Assembly (NCBI GenBank): GCA_020726505.1
Contig: JAHLEZ010000015.1
Span: 1,116,001-1,180,000 of the forward strand
DNA: 64,000 nt
Direction: 5' to 3'
Source of the DNA: Leptodontidium sp. MPI-SDFR-AT-0119
Lineage: Eukaryota; Ascomycota; Leotiomycetes; Helotiales; Leptodontidiaceae
The position numbers and the translations under genes were made by a program. The notes beneath the pieces are model-generated. The model was given only the letters and a program-made list of their open reading frames with translations. It searched no databases and had not been told where the DNA came from. The first letter of the stretch is position 1. Each line of letters opens with the position of its first letter. Positions 44,623-55,894 of this stretch are shown here, piece by piece.

Positions 44623-45716
44623 TCAAGCCTTCTCCTCCTTGCTACTGCTACTTCCAGAGGCTTTGCTTAACTGAGCATTATTCGCCTCGTCCACCTTGGA
44701 GCGTTCCGACTCCTCGAAACTCGCCAACAGGTCGTCAATCTTCTTCTCGAGGCTTGTCAAGTTCGACTCCAGAACCTGTGCTGTCTTCTCGCCCCTGTGC
44801 AGTTTTTGTTGTCAGTGCTACTGACTCGGTACGGTCGAGAACAAAGAAGGGAGAGTAAGTAAGTAATAGCGAGAATAAAAACTCGAAGAGGCGCGAGTCA
44901 ATTGGATCTGGATCTGGTCCCTTTGACTGCTGACGTATTTTGAGGAGTAGAAGCATGTGTCTTTGGAGGGAATTAATCGGGAATTTATTGACAGGTGTGG
45001 TCTAGAAGCTGGGGGAGGCCTGGATCGCCGCAAGCAGCCCCGCGGAAACGGGCGGTTGAACCTTTGAACTGATCCAATCCCAGTCCAAATAATGGGCATT
45101 ATGAAAGAGCATGCAAGCGATATGAGAAAGTGACAATGGACTTTGCCAGAATCTAGATCGAATACGTACTTTGTGATTTGCTGGAGGGTCTAGAACAATC
45201 CGAGGCATTAGCTAGGCTGTGCTGTACGGGGGACTAACTGTGCTGAACTGGACTGGTTGGTGCGGACGGCTGCATGCGGGAGTAGGATAATGGGCTGGAC
45301 TCAGTGATAAAATAAGATGGGAATTCTGGAATAGGACGGAGTCGGGGGTTTGTGCCGGGGAATTGCCATTATCCAGGGGGGAGTTGCCATGCCAAATCAA
45401 ATCACTTCCATGTTGCTGGTGCATGGCCTGGTCTGATGAAGGCGTGCGTGCAGGTGCAGCTGGCTTGCTTTTGCTCCTGGGGCACTGAAGATGTGAGGGC
45501 GAGAGCCGCCCTTTATGCCTCAAGCAGGCAGGGAGGGTGGCCTTGTGTCCACAAATTTCATATCGCAGCAGAGATTCAGACAAAATGAAATCTGGTTGCG
45601 AGGGAGATCTATCGTAACGAAGTTCCGGTAGAGCAGTAAGAGGCGTTGGTACGTACTTGGGCTAGATCATGCTCGTCCGTCGCCGAGACAGCAGAGAAGT
45701 CGTTCGATGAGGCCAT
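44623..45716 (-). CDS. Small conserved-looking coiled-coil protein, three exons with a 20-nt exon
   Basis: Assembled by splice logic on the minus strand: 45716-45657 (20 codons, MASSNDFSAVSATDEHDLAQ), 45189-45170 (20 nt, TLQQITK start) and 44794-44623, giving 83 aa. Donors are GTACGT twice; acceptors are TTCTAG and GCACAG; phases agree. The product has a heptad-like helical core (GEKTAQVLESNLTSLEKKIDDLLASFEE) and a Ser/Glu/Lys-rich tail ending KEEKA. Introns are 467 and 375 bp, far longer than elsewhere in the window. I do not recognise the family. The consistent phase and coiled-coil character support a real gene; the micro-exon needs transcript proof. Confidence 0.62.
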
Positions 45717-48700
45717 TGTAAGTCGCCTGGTTTGAAAGCCGGTTGGTTGTAGTGAGTGCAGTGCCCTGCTAGTTGGTGCCAGTACTTGGTTTTTGTTGGA
45801 GTTGAAGGGAGAAGAGGCTGCTGCGAGCTGGCCGTTGTTGTGAGGGGATTATGAGACGACCAGGGCTGCTGATAGAATGGAGTGGATAGGATATTGGCAG
45901 TGAGTGACAGACTCGCTTGCGGTGATTCGGCGTGATGCAGAGCTCCCGTAGAGATGCGTCAGAGAGCGGATTTCATCGAGGCAAGACTCGAGAGATGGGA
46001 GAGGGAAAGGGGATTTTTGGAAATGTGATGCTATTTTAATTATTGTTACTTTCTTGGATGGCGTCGTCTGGCTGGCTTAATAAGGGACGCGCTACTGGAT
46101 TACTGAGGTGAGGATAAGATAGGACAGATAGGACAGATTGCTAGGTTGCAGAAGGAGCAAGGTGAGTCCTTCCTGAACTGCCCCTACCACTGATGGTAAT
46201 TGAACATGGCATTTAAACTTTTTCTGGGGACAAGTGTGGCATCTTTGATGCAACTCACAGACTGTATCATTCCAAAGTATGAGTGCAAGCTTCTAAGGTA
46301 TTACGCTTTTTGCTGGTGTTTTGCCTGCCTCTACTGGACAGTAAAATACACACGAGTCATGTGATTGACTGTAAAGATTGTCTCGACCTTAGGTGCTAGC
46401 TGTGTAGGTTTCAAGGCTGTTGAGTATTTTGTTTAGGTTCTTTTAAGCATTTGGTTTCTCTCTCAAACTCCAAGTCAGACGGCACCTTTTGCTCTGGTCC
46501 AGCTCTCCCCAAGGGAGGTACTTACCTAGTCAACTTACTGCCAAACCGTCAGAAGTTCATGCATGCAGAACCACCACGGGAGTACCTCATGGATGATGTA
46601 CAGTGATAATATCTCAGAAACATCAGCGTACTGATTCCCGAGTCTACCTTATTTTCATTTAGATTTTAGGGTTCAAGGTAAATCCCAGTGGATTGATGAG
46701 GGACGATTGTGTGAACACCATGCCTCGCTTGTACCATCCGCATCCATCGGGCTGACAGAGATTCCATTCCCTACTCCAGCTCGCTCTTATTCTCTATCAA
46801 GCCAAAATCCAGATCCAATTTCTGTACATGTAACATGTAAGCCTCAGTTAACCAGAGAACTGCCGCGGAAGTCGGCATCATGGCGGATTTAGAGGTTCAA
46901 GTTGTGGGAAAATTGAATGAAGTGACACGGGGGGCAAAGACCGAGAAATCGTACGATGTTCTTGGTTTGAGTTTTTTCAATATTTTGGAAGTGGCTAATG
47001 AATGCCCTTTTAGCACTCCCTGGTCTAGAATTAACTCCTGTCTGTTGGCCAAATGTGCCATTCATTAGTCAATGCTATTCGTTAACTTTTGAAAGCTTGG
47101 TGAGGGAGATATAAGCTTCTAGAAGGAACGTCGGCTGGTGGTCAGAACTTGTACCTGGGGAGACCTTGTTGTGTGCATCGGAGGGTACAGCACGTCGCCT
47201 AGTTTCTGTGGACTTTGTTGAAAGTGGCTTGTGAATTGTAAGACGTAAGGCTTGGTGAAGAGAATATCTTTCGTCCGGAGATGTGAGCCGTGTTTGAAAT
47301 CGGTTATGGGCTAGGCACCCCGTCATTTCATCAGATATCATAAACCAGAAAAAACACTAGACTGCACATCACTTGGCAGATGCCGAGTGAGCAGGAGGTC
47401 ATCACTTAGCCAAGCCACCCAACGTCGATGGCGATGGCGATAACCGAGACCGCCTCTCCATGGCAAGGGGCAAGATGTGTGGAGTCGGGTGTCCGTATGA
47501 CGGAGCTGCCTTCACAATTTTCATCGTTTTTCAAGGTTCGCATCATTCCCGCCATGCGGAAAGAGAGATGTGATGGCCATCGTGGAATCGTACTGCGCAT
47601 CGACATTTCCATGCCAATTGCCATCCACACACGCTATGGTAGCTAGTAAGCGAGCCAGTAGAAATAGCATGGCAGACCTGCCTCCCTACCATACCTCCCA
47701 ACCTGGGTAAGTGCAGGTAGGCTAGGAACACGACAGGCAGCGGATGCCAGATGCGAGGCGTTGCTCATCTTTCCCATACCTTTGTGAGATGTCTATCTGC
47801 ATTCCTATCAGGCCAGGGGGTCGGCGTGTCTTGGCGGGTGGGTGGGATAGCCGGTCCAGTCAACCACGTACAGTGCTGTACCACATCTCCAAGTTCCCAG
47901 GTCAAGTGCGTTGGTTGTTCTGCTCTCTGACGAAAAGCTTTACCCCAAGTTACAAGGTACCACCAATGTTGAATACTGGTATTTATACAGGTACCTAGTT
48001 CTAGTCTATTTTGATAAGTGCAGTTCAGACTATGATGGCCTTGCCGAAGCTCAGCCGCTGAGGGTGTACTGGAACGAACTCTCATCCCGCGTTTAGTACC
48101 TACGCCGTAGGGCGAAGAGACCTCATGACAGCACCAGCAACCTAGGCACCTGAGTAGGTTAATTCAAATTTACCTTCGAAATAGACTTTGTAGGGGCATG
48201 GAGCATCAGCTGAAAACTATTATCCACCAGTTGAGAGTTTGATACTCGAGTATTTAAGACTTGGGACTCGGAGATGTCTAGTACCTAGTGTTGAAGTGGG
48301 TGAGTGGCCTGCGGCAATTGGACTAGTACTCAGCTGTCCGAAAGAGACATCGTATGGGAGACTCACACCGTGAATCCTTAATTACTGATGAAATGCACCG
48401 AGGAGTACGACGTTTACTCATAATTAGGTACAGTAATCAATAACTTGTTGCCTTTACCTACCCGCCCCCATACCTACCTGCCGACATAGTTATCACTCAG
48501 ATGTCTAGATATTGACATCTGTCTACTGTACCAATAACTACCACAGATTCTATTCTTCGGACAGACCTCCGTGTTGATGAACCAGCTAATCAAAGCGACT
48601 CACGCTCTGCACCTAAGCATTCACGCTGCCGCTGCAAGGAGTATGGTGAGAGGGATCGTCATAAAGCACATAGTAGTAGTACCAGAGTCCAGCTGTAACT

Positions 48701-50827
48701 CAGACCTACTTAAGCACATTCAAGATGCACCTTAAGTTAGCTTAAACCCAAAGCTAATAATTCCAGGTTGTTGGCCAGAGTCCATGTCCCGCCGTCAACA
48801 CCAAAATCTCACACTCCTTCGGCACTCCCAATGCCCTCGTCTCACTCTCAAATGACCCCGGGTAGCTGAAACGGAGATGCCTCCGCCTCCGAAGACAACC
48901 ATCAACGATGGTATTCTAGCATTGGATCCATCACTTCAGCCAGCTTGAATCATGACAGGTCTAAGTTCAGGGCCAGGGCCAGTTCAGGCTAGCCTCACTA
49001 TGAGATGTCCACTGCCCTCATGGCAACGAGAACTTAGAACCAGGTGGAAGTGAGTTGATGGGGCAGGGCTTGGATCGGAAAAAAGAGCGGTGATCGATGC
49101 CTGAGTTCTGAAGCGTTGTTGACAAGCCCCACCCAAAGAGCCGGTGCCGCCGCCGTAGGGCAGGTACCCACCTGCTATGGTCTGTAGGCAATTTGCGTAT
49201 GGAGAAGTAACTAGGCAGTTAGGGTGGTAAATTCACCTGGGCCGGCAGCTAGCTGTTCTGTAGTAGACCTCAGGTACGTACTTACGTCTAGGTAGACCTC
49301 GACTGTGAAGGTGCAGTTCTTATTCGTTTTGCCTGCCCCTTCCCTTCGCACTCCCTACTGCTACCCGATAGTCATCATCATTACTCGAGCAACAAGCATG
49401 AGCGGGTATGGGATTATCAGGATTCGGATGGGCATTGACACGGATACCAGCATGGGCATGGGCATGGGCACCGACTGGCCGACTTACAGTAAGTTTGCTT
49501 GACCCAGCCTGGACGAGTCTGGCTGACTACAGTGCCTTGCTTTGGCTTAAGTGGCCACCCAAAGTAAATTTAAATTACCTCCGGAGGGAATCTGCCCTGC
49601 CCCTGCTCTCCTCTGAACCCACCCGGCCCAAACCCAGCCTGTAAGGTCGGTCAGGTAGCGTCAGTCAGGTCTGCGAAATCTGGCTGCGTCGCTCTCGCCT
49701 GCCACCACCCACCGCACCGCATTTCCTCTTTTCCCTTCCCTCTCTCCCCTCTCCCACTCCACTCCACCTCCTACAACCACCTAATCGGATTCCTTAGTGC
49801 ACGACATCACTCCCCTCCTCCCGTCTTTCCTCGTCTCCTCTCCTCTCCTCTTGTTTGTTCTCCTTCTTATACGTACATACAGGCAGCATATACGGACGCC
49901 TTTCGCTTCTCTTGTGCTCTTCTTACATTTCTTTGTTTTCTTCCAAGCCTCCACCATCAAGCATCAACCTCGCCGATCCGCGCCTCTGACCTGGATTGGA
50001 CTGGACTGGACTCCCGAACTGCACTGAACTGAACTGACTGATAACCGCTCATCACTCACTACCAACAACCCACCCTCCAACCATCTCGACTCAAGGATCC
50101 TCAGTCGCGATCCTTGACGCCTCGCCTCCCTCCACGTCTCCCGTCACCAATCTCGATCCCGCACTGCCTGAGTAGATCTTTACCTCAATTGTCTCGGGTC
50201 TGCTCCTCTTTTATCAACAGGTAACTCTCCTAGCAGCACGCTCCACCACATTCTGCCACATTGCTCTGCGGCAGCCGAATATCACAATGGCATCTCAAAT
50301 TGCCCATTACTCTCGGCGACATTCCTATTACCGAGCTTGGGCTAACGCAACGAAAGAACTCTTCATCAGTCTTAGATCGCCCCAAGCTCACCCTAACGGA
50401 TTCCACCTTCTATTAGTTCTGACGACAAGCGTACCTGAATACCTCGAAGCCTCTACTAAGTCCACATTGCTGCCACCTTCAGAATAAGGGCATCGAGCAA
50501 CCAGCTTCCAGACATACACACACGATCCAGAACCCCTCAACCTTCTCGAGACGCGAAAGACCTCGGTGACCCGTGAACTCGAGCTATCTATGTCCTCTTA
50601 TACTGTCTGACGTTTCTGCACGCCACCGACATCGATGTGGCTTCCTACGACACACAATTCCAACCCTTCCCCGAAGGATATTATCCTCGGGATATAGCTG
50701 GAGGCATTCAAGTACAAGGACCATACTCGTGACGAGGGCGAATTAAACCGCTTGCAGCCTAACAGGAAGGACTCGAAGGCTGTCTACAAATTCAAGCCCT
50801 GGACGGTTTCCAGACGCAACCAACTGT
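45717..50827. other. Long gene-free region and probable leader of the SAM/HMG-box gene
   Basis: 5.1 kb with no supported gene. From about 47.9 to 49.3 kb the sequence has many copies of ACCTAGGT/TAGGTA-like words. From 49.7 to 49.86 kb it is strongly CT-rich, as at many fungal transcription starts, so the SAM/HMG-box transcript may have a ~1-kb leader. That leader would contain short upstream frames, for example 50287-50487. Confidence 0.5.
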
Positions 50828-52483
50828 ATGACTGAGTTGGCAAGCATCTTTACTGAGCTGGGTATCTCTCACTACCTCCACGAATTCATCGAGCAAGGGT
50901 TTGACACTTGGGAGACAATTCTCGACATCACAGAGTCGGATTTTGATGCTTTGGGTGTGAAACTTGGTCATCGCAGGAAGCTTCAGCGAAAGATTGCAAA
51001 TTCTCGAGGGCTGTCCTCCGACAGGGCCTTAGCCTCGCCTCGAAATACACCCACAGATGACCGACATGGCGAGGAGCAAAAGCCTGCAGGTACGAAGGGT
51101 GAAAGCAAGGATGGAAATGCTTCAGCTCCAGGAGCGAAGCGCAAGTACAGACGACATCCAAAGCCTGACGAGAACGCCCCGGAAAGGCCCCCATCTGCCT
51201 ATGTGATTTTCTCGAACAAGATGCGCGAGGATCTGAAGGGGAGGAATCTGTCGTTTACAGAGATCGCCAAGTTGGTTGGTGAAAACTGGCAGAATCTCTC
51301 ACCTGGAGAAAAAGATCCTTATGAACAGCAAGCTTTCTCTGCGAAGGAACGGTACAATAACGAACTCGCGGAATACAAGAAAACGGATCATTACGCGGAA
51401 TACTCGCAGTATCTGGTGGAATTCAAGGCAAGGCATTCAAACCAACAGCAGAGTACGTTCTACTTGATACACCCGAGGTACCTAAGAATTGTTCACTGAC
51501 TGTCGCTAGCGAGCGATGCAGATGCATCCAAACGACCGAAGCTTGAGGCTCATGTTAGTACAGCCAGCAGTGGAACTGCAAGCAGCGGCACAAGCCAGCA
51601 AGACATTCAGGCCGGTCGTGCACATGTTGAGCAACCCGTTTCTAGCTCCAGCCAGTGGCATGCGGCTGATTCTCAGTCATCACCGAAATCGTCAACCATG
51701 CCTCCATTGACGCTGGGTCTGGGGGGGCAAAAGCCTTCGCAGTCCTCTGCAACTTCTCCTACAACGCTTCCAGGCTATCGCGATTCGATTTACCCCTCCC
51801 TTCCATGGAGAGAGGCTCAGCGGGACGAAATAGTTGGTCGCTATCAACAGCTTCCTCGAATTGCAAGTGTCAAGGATAGACAATCCAGCTTTTCAGGCGC
51901 TCCTCATCCTGAACCTCTGAACCTTACTGGCTCTCAGCAGCACGCCCACCGCACTGGTCAGGGTCACCCACCCCCATTACTGACATCGGAATCAACCAAC
52001 TCAACTAATCGATCAACTGCATCGTCGGGTAGTACAGTATCCTCTGTCTACTACTCTCCTCGAACACCAATGGAACCACCGTTGGAGAGAGCTCTCCCCA
52101 TGCCATCGATATACTCTCAAACATCTTTTGAAAATCAATTACCGCCCATCAGACCACCGTCTCTTTCTCCTCAAACAACGCTGCCTGGCCACCCACAGCA
52201 GCCACTTAATGGTATGATACCTAGTCTCTTGCGATCAACCTTGCAATACTAACATCACGAAGCGGCTTCTAAATCCGCAGATTACGCATCTTCTATACCT
52301 TCATATCGCGGTTACGGCCCAATGCCAGCACACCCTCCTGCCTCAAACGACCAACTCAATTTTCGAAATCGGGATTATATGAATTCTAGTTCAGCAGATG
52401 ACACGATCTTAGACCCTGTCAGTGCTCTGCTCCGAGCAGGGGAGATTGTCAACCAAAATAGCAGAGGCCGCTCAGCCTCATAA
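50828..52483 (+). CDS. SAM-domain and HMG-box DNA-binding protein
   Basis: Three exons: 50828-51452, 51510-52211 and 52281-52483, giving 509 aa; introns are 57 and 69 bp. A SAM domain lies at about 3-60 (TELGISHYLHEFIEQGFDTWETIL) and a MATA_HMG-like box at about 119-188 (ERPPSAYVIFSNKMRED, SFTEIAKLVGENWQNLSP). The rest is Ser/Pro/Gln-rich and disordered; it ends with a conserved-looking helix DPVSALLRAGEIVNQNSRGR. HMG-box proteins bend DNA and regulate sexual development or mitochondrial DNA in fungi; this architecture suggests a nuclear regulator, but its targets cannot be inferred. An in-frame TAA at 50744 upstream, with no ATG between, fixes the start. The 5-kb upstream region fits complex regulation. 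Confidence 0.88.
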
Positions 52484-53136
52484 GAGCTGCAGCAAGTACT
52501 TTGTTCAAATTCTCACTATTTTCTTGCCGGAATTCCTGATGGACTACTATATCTACGGAGGTTTACATCGGGGGGCTACATTGCTAGGCGCTTGGTGTGG
52601 ATCTGGTTTGGAGTTCTGGTGAACATGTGAAATGACAGGATATGAGCCTCCAGCTCGATATTCTGATACCTGAGCAAAGCCCATTTCGGCCGGCGTTTTT
52701 GTGCAGAGATGTACCTATTAAATGAAGATATGATTACACTATTTCACAAACAATCTCGAACACTTGTTCCTATCTATGTTGAAGAAATATTCAATAGCTT
52801 TAAAAGCGGGACAAAACTAAGTGTATGAGGTTCCATCAAGCACCCGAAGCATCCTATAGGCCTCCCTTCGAGGAGAATAATGACGAGATGAAGATCTCGT
52901 GGCGTGTGGGTGGGGTGAATCGATAAAGAGATTGAGCTAAGCCCGATACAGCAGCGGGGTTTGATATTGCCGCTTCCACCGCCCAAATAATTTTGTCCTG
53001 GTATCTCAACATGTCCTTCACTTGCAGGTTCAGGTAAATACCCAAAAAGATATCCTTCAATTTCCCACTGGAGACTTTCAATTTATTCAAGTTACGATTT
53101 CATTATCCCCTCACATCAACAACTGCACCAGCAACC
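52484..53136. other. Intergenic, no gene seen
   Basis: 653 bp between the HMG-box gene and mri1. A 78-codon minus-strand frame at 52854-53090 lacks recognisable features and is not called. Confidence 0.5.
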
Positions 53137-54886
53137 ATGGCCCAACACGGCCTGCAAGCAATTAAATACTCAAGGGGAAAATTAGAAGTGTTAGACCAAC
53201 TCAAACTCCCACATGAGTTTGTCTACGACGATGTCTCGACTTGTGAGGAGGCTTTCGATTGCATCAAGGCGATGCGTGTTAGAGGTACCTCACCTGCTCT
53301 ACAGAGATGGCTTGACGTCTTGTGGTTTCAATAGCTAAGGTCTGAATAGGTGCACCTGCTATAGCTATCGTTGCAGCACTTGCGTTGGCTGTTGAGCTGG
53401 AGGCCAAGAAAGATGGTTCGTTTGTCCTCTCCTCATGCAATATCAACGCACATAATTGAAAGTCAATTGACGCTTTCCAAGGTGCCAGCTCTAAATATGA
53501 CCTCCTCAATTTCATCAGCTCCCGTCTAGACTACCTAATGGGCAGTCGCCCAACAGCAGTCGACCTCTCCAACGCCATCAAGCTCCTCAAAAAGCGGAGC
53601 TCCGAAGCTTCCTCCACCTCCACAACCTCCGATCCCACAGCCGCATGCTCAGAGATCAGGCAAGCATGTATCGATACCGCGGAGAAGATATTGGAGGATG
53701 ACTTGGCAACCAATCGAAAGATTGGCAGATATGGAGCTGAGTACCTTAGGAGACAGCAGATGCCCATCCTGACACCCGTGGACGAGAGCGACGAGTTGAG
53801 ATACTACACTACCAGTCCTCCTGGTACGCAGGGAGCGCCCGATAGGACATACAGGAAGATCAGTGTGTTAACGCACTGCAATACCGGGTATGTTCATCAC
53901 TGTCCCATTTCCCAGCCTACTATCCTGAGTTATATTCCCATTCCATATGAAGTTCTTTTTGAATGATCTCTCACTTACTCTGAGCAGCTCACTCGCCACC
54001 TCCGGCCACGGCACAGCTCTAGGTATAATCCGCAGCCTGCACAGCATGAACTACCTCGACCACGCCTTCTGCACCGAAACACGACCCTACAACCAAGGAT
54101 CGCGGCTCACAGCCTTCGAGCTTGTCTACGAATCTATCCCCTCTACACTAATAACCGATTCTATGGCAGGCGCACTCTTCGCGCGCAAGAAGACAGAGAA
54201 GAACATCATGGCCGTGATCGTAGGCGCTGACCGCGTAGCACGGTATGTAGTGGTGCTCATATTTTCGGCGAAGAAATCCTTTCTTCCTTCTGAAGCTGAT
54301 TCAGCATTCTAAAATTTTGGCATTGACTTCTTTTCTCTCTCTATTTTTGAATCCTTCATTGTGCCACTAAAAGAGGAACCTATACTAATTTTGTAATCTG
54401 GTCAGCAACGGTGATACCGCCAACAAGATCGGCACGTACAGTCTCGCCGTGCTGGCCAAGTACCACGGTATCAAATTCATCGTGGCAGCACCAACGACAA
54501 GCATCGATCTCGAGACCGAGACCGGGGCAAGCATCAAGATCGAGGACAGGGCCGGCACGGAACTCACACAGATCACAGGCGCGGTCGTCGATAAAGATGG
54601 GAAGGTGGACGTGAGTCGAACGGCGAGAGTGGCCATCGCGGATCAGAGGGTCGGCGTCTGGAATCCGAGTTTCGATGTCACGCCGCATGAGCTGATCGAC
54701 GCTATTATCACGGAAGAAGGGGAGGTGCTGCGGAACTCGAAGGGGAAGTTTAGTTTTGAGAGTATTATGCCTGAGAGGTGGGCGGCGCAGGTGGTGAAGC
54801 CTGGGGAAACCAGTGCGAGTGTGGGGACGGAGAGGGTGAGGAAGCAGAGTGCTGATAATGCTATGCAGTTTCCTATGGATGACTGA
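53137..54886 (+). CDS. mri1: MRI1, methylthioribose-1-phosphate isomerase
   Basis: Five exons: 53137-53284, 53350-53415, 53482-53887, 53988-54242 and 54406-54886, giving 451 aa. Motifs of the eIF2B-like MtnA family: [53 protein letters not shown] with catalytic Cys204, [16 protein letters not shown] and [19 protein letters not shown] with catalytic Asp288, then [13 protein letters not shown]. The enzyme converts 5-methylthioribose-1-phosphate to the ribulose form in the cytosolic methionine salvage cycle. The last intron (163 bp) is long. It lies 4.7 kb from MDE1, the next enzyme in the same pathway, with calnexin between. The Ser-rich insert near residue 110 is a variable loop. Confidence 0.95.
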
Positions 54887-55894
54887 TTGAGTGGTACTTC
54901 GGCAATTGGATGGATGCACTGCAAGATAGATAGATCATAGACCGGGTGGAAGGGTGCTAATGTAGGATTGGATTGGATTTGACAGCGAAGACGAGAAATG
55001 TATCGACGAATTAATTTTTCCTTGCAAATATTTACAAATTCCTCCCTCAAAATCTCACATAGCGGATCAGACCAAATACATAGACAGGCAAAGACGAGAA
55101 ATCAAAATTCTCTAGAGAAAAAAATGGCCACTACTATGTAAACAAACAAACGTTGTGCTTCAACAAAAATTTGCATACATATATACAGACAGACCAGACC
55201 AGAACGGCTTACGAAACGCAAACAATAGATAAACTGAAGTATAAACCCACATCGCAGTGAGACAGGAAATCTCATCTTCTGAGCCAATTCGCGTTTCAAA
55301 GTCTAGAAGCACTTCACTTCACTTCAAAGACTAGGTAAGATAATCATAACCAGAGATGGATGGATGGGGGCATTTTCTCTATAGCGAAAAAATAATTCGA
55401 CATTTGTGCACAAGATTAGAAGCGTTGAGAGAAAGAAAGAAAGAAAGAAAGGTCACTTCTGCGTTCCTCCCTCTTTCCTCATCATCCCAATTCAGTAAAC
55501 ATATCTAGCGAGGATTGTTTGGCGTCAAGAAAAGGGGCTCGCTTGGCGAGTCGAGATGACGAGAAGACAAATAAAGCTTTTCTTCAGAGTCTGGACTTCG
55601 AAACTCTTGAAGTTCACTTCTTCACAGCATAGAAAGGAGATCAAAGGAGTAAATGTCATTTCAAAGAGTTTGTTCGGTTTCAAATATTTTTGTGCGCCTA
55701 AAATACAGATGTTCCCAGTAATGCGGAAAATCAAAGCCCCCATTTTTTTTTGGAAAAAGAGGAACATCGGATAAAAGGGCGGAAAAAACTTGCAAATGCG
55801 ACCTTTGTCGGTTTATCTCCAAATGCCGACTGTAACATCCTCCCATCCATAACCCAGTGAAGTGCCTTTATTTAATTACCAGAAAACATCCAAT
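54887..55894. other. Convergent intergenic region, no gene seen
   Basis: 1.0 kb between the 3' ends of mri1 and calnexin. It is A/T-rich with a GAAA microsatellite at 55429-55451 and an 80-codon ORF pair at 55.5-55.8 kb that looks like antisense shadows in low-complexity DNA. Confidence 0.45.
55429..55451 (+). repeat. GAAA microsatellite
   Basis: About five tandem GAAA units in the convergent spacer between mri1 and calnexin. Confidence 0.8.

Noticed and set aside
50287..50487. 66-codon ORF as a separate gene
   Set aside because: No recognisable features; it is better explained as a possible upstream ORF in the leader of the SAM/HMG-box gene.
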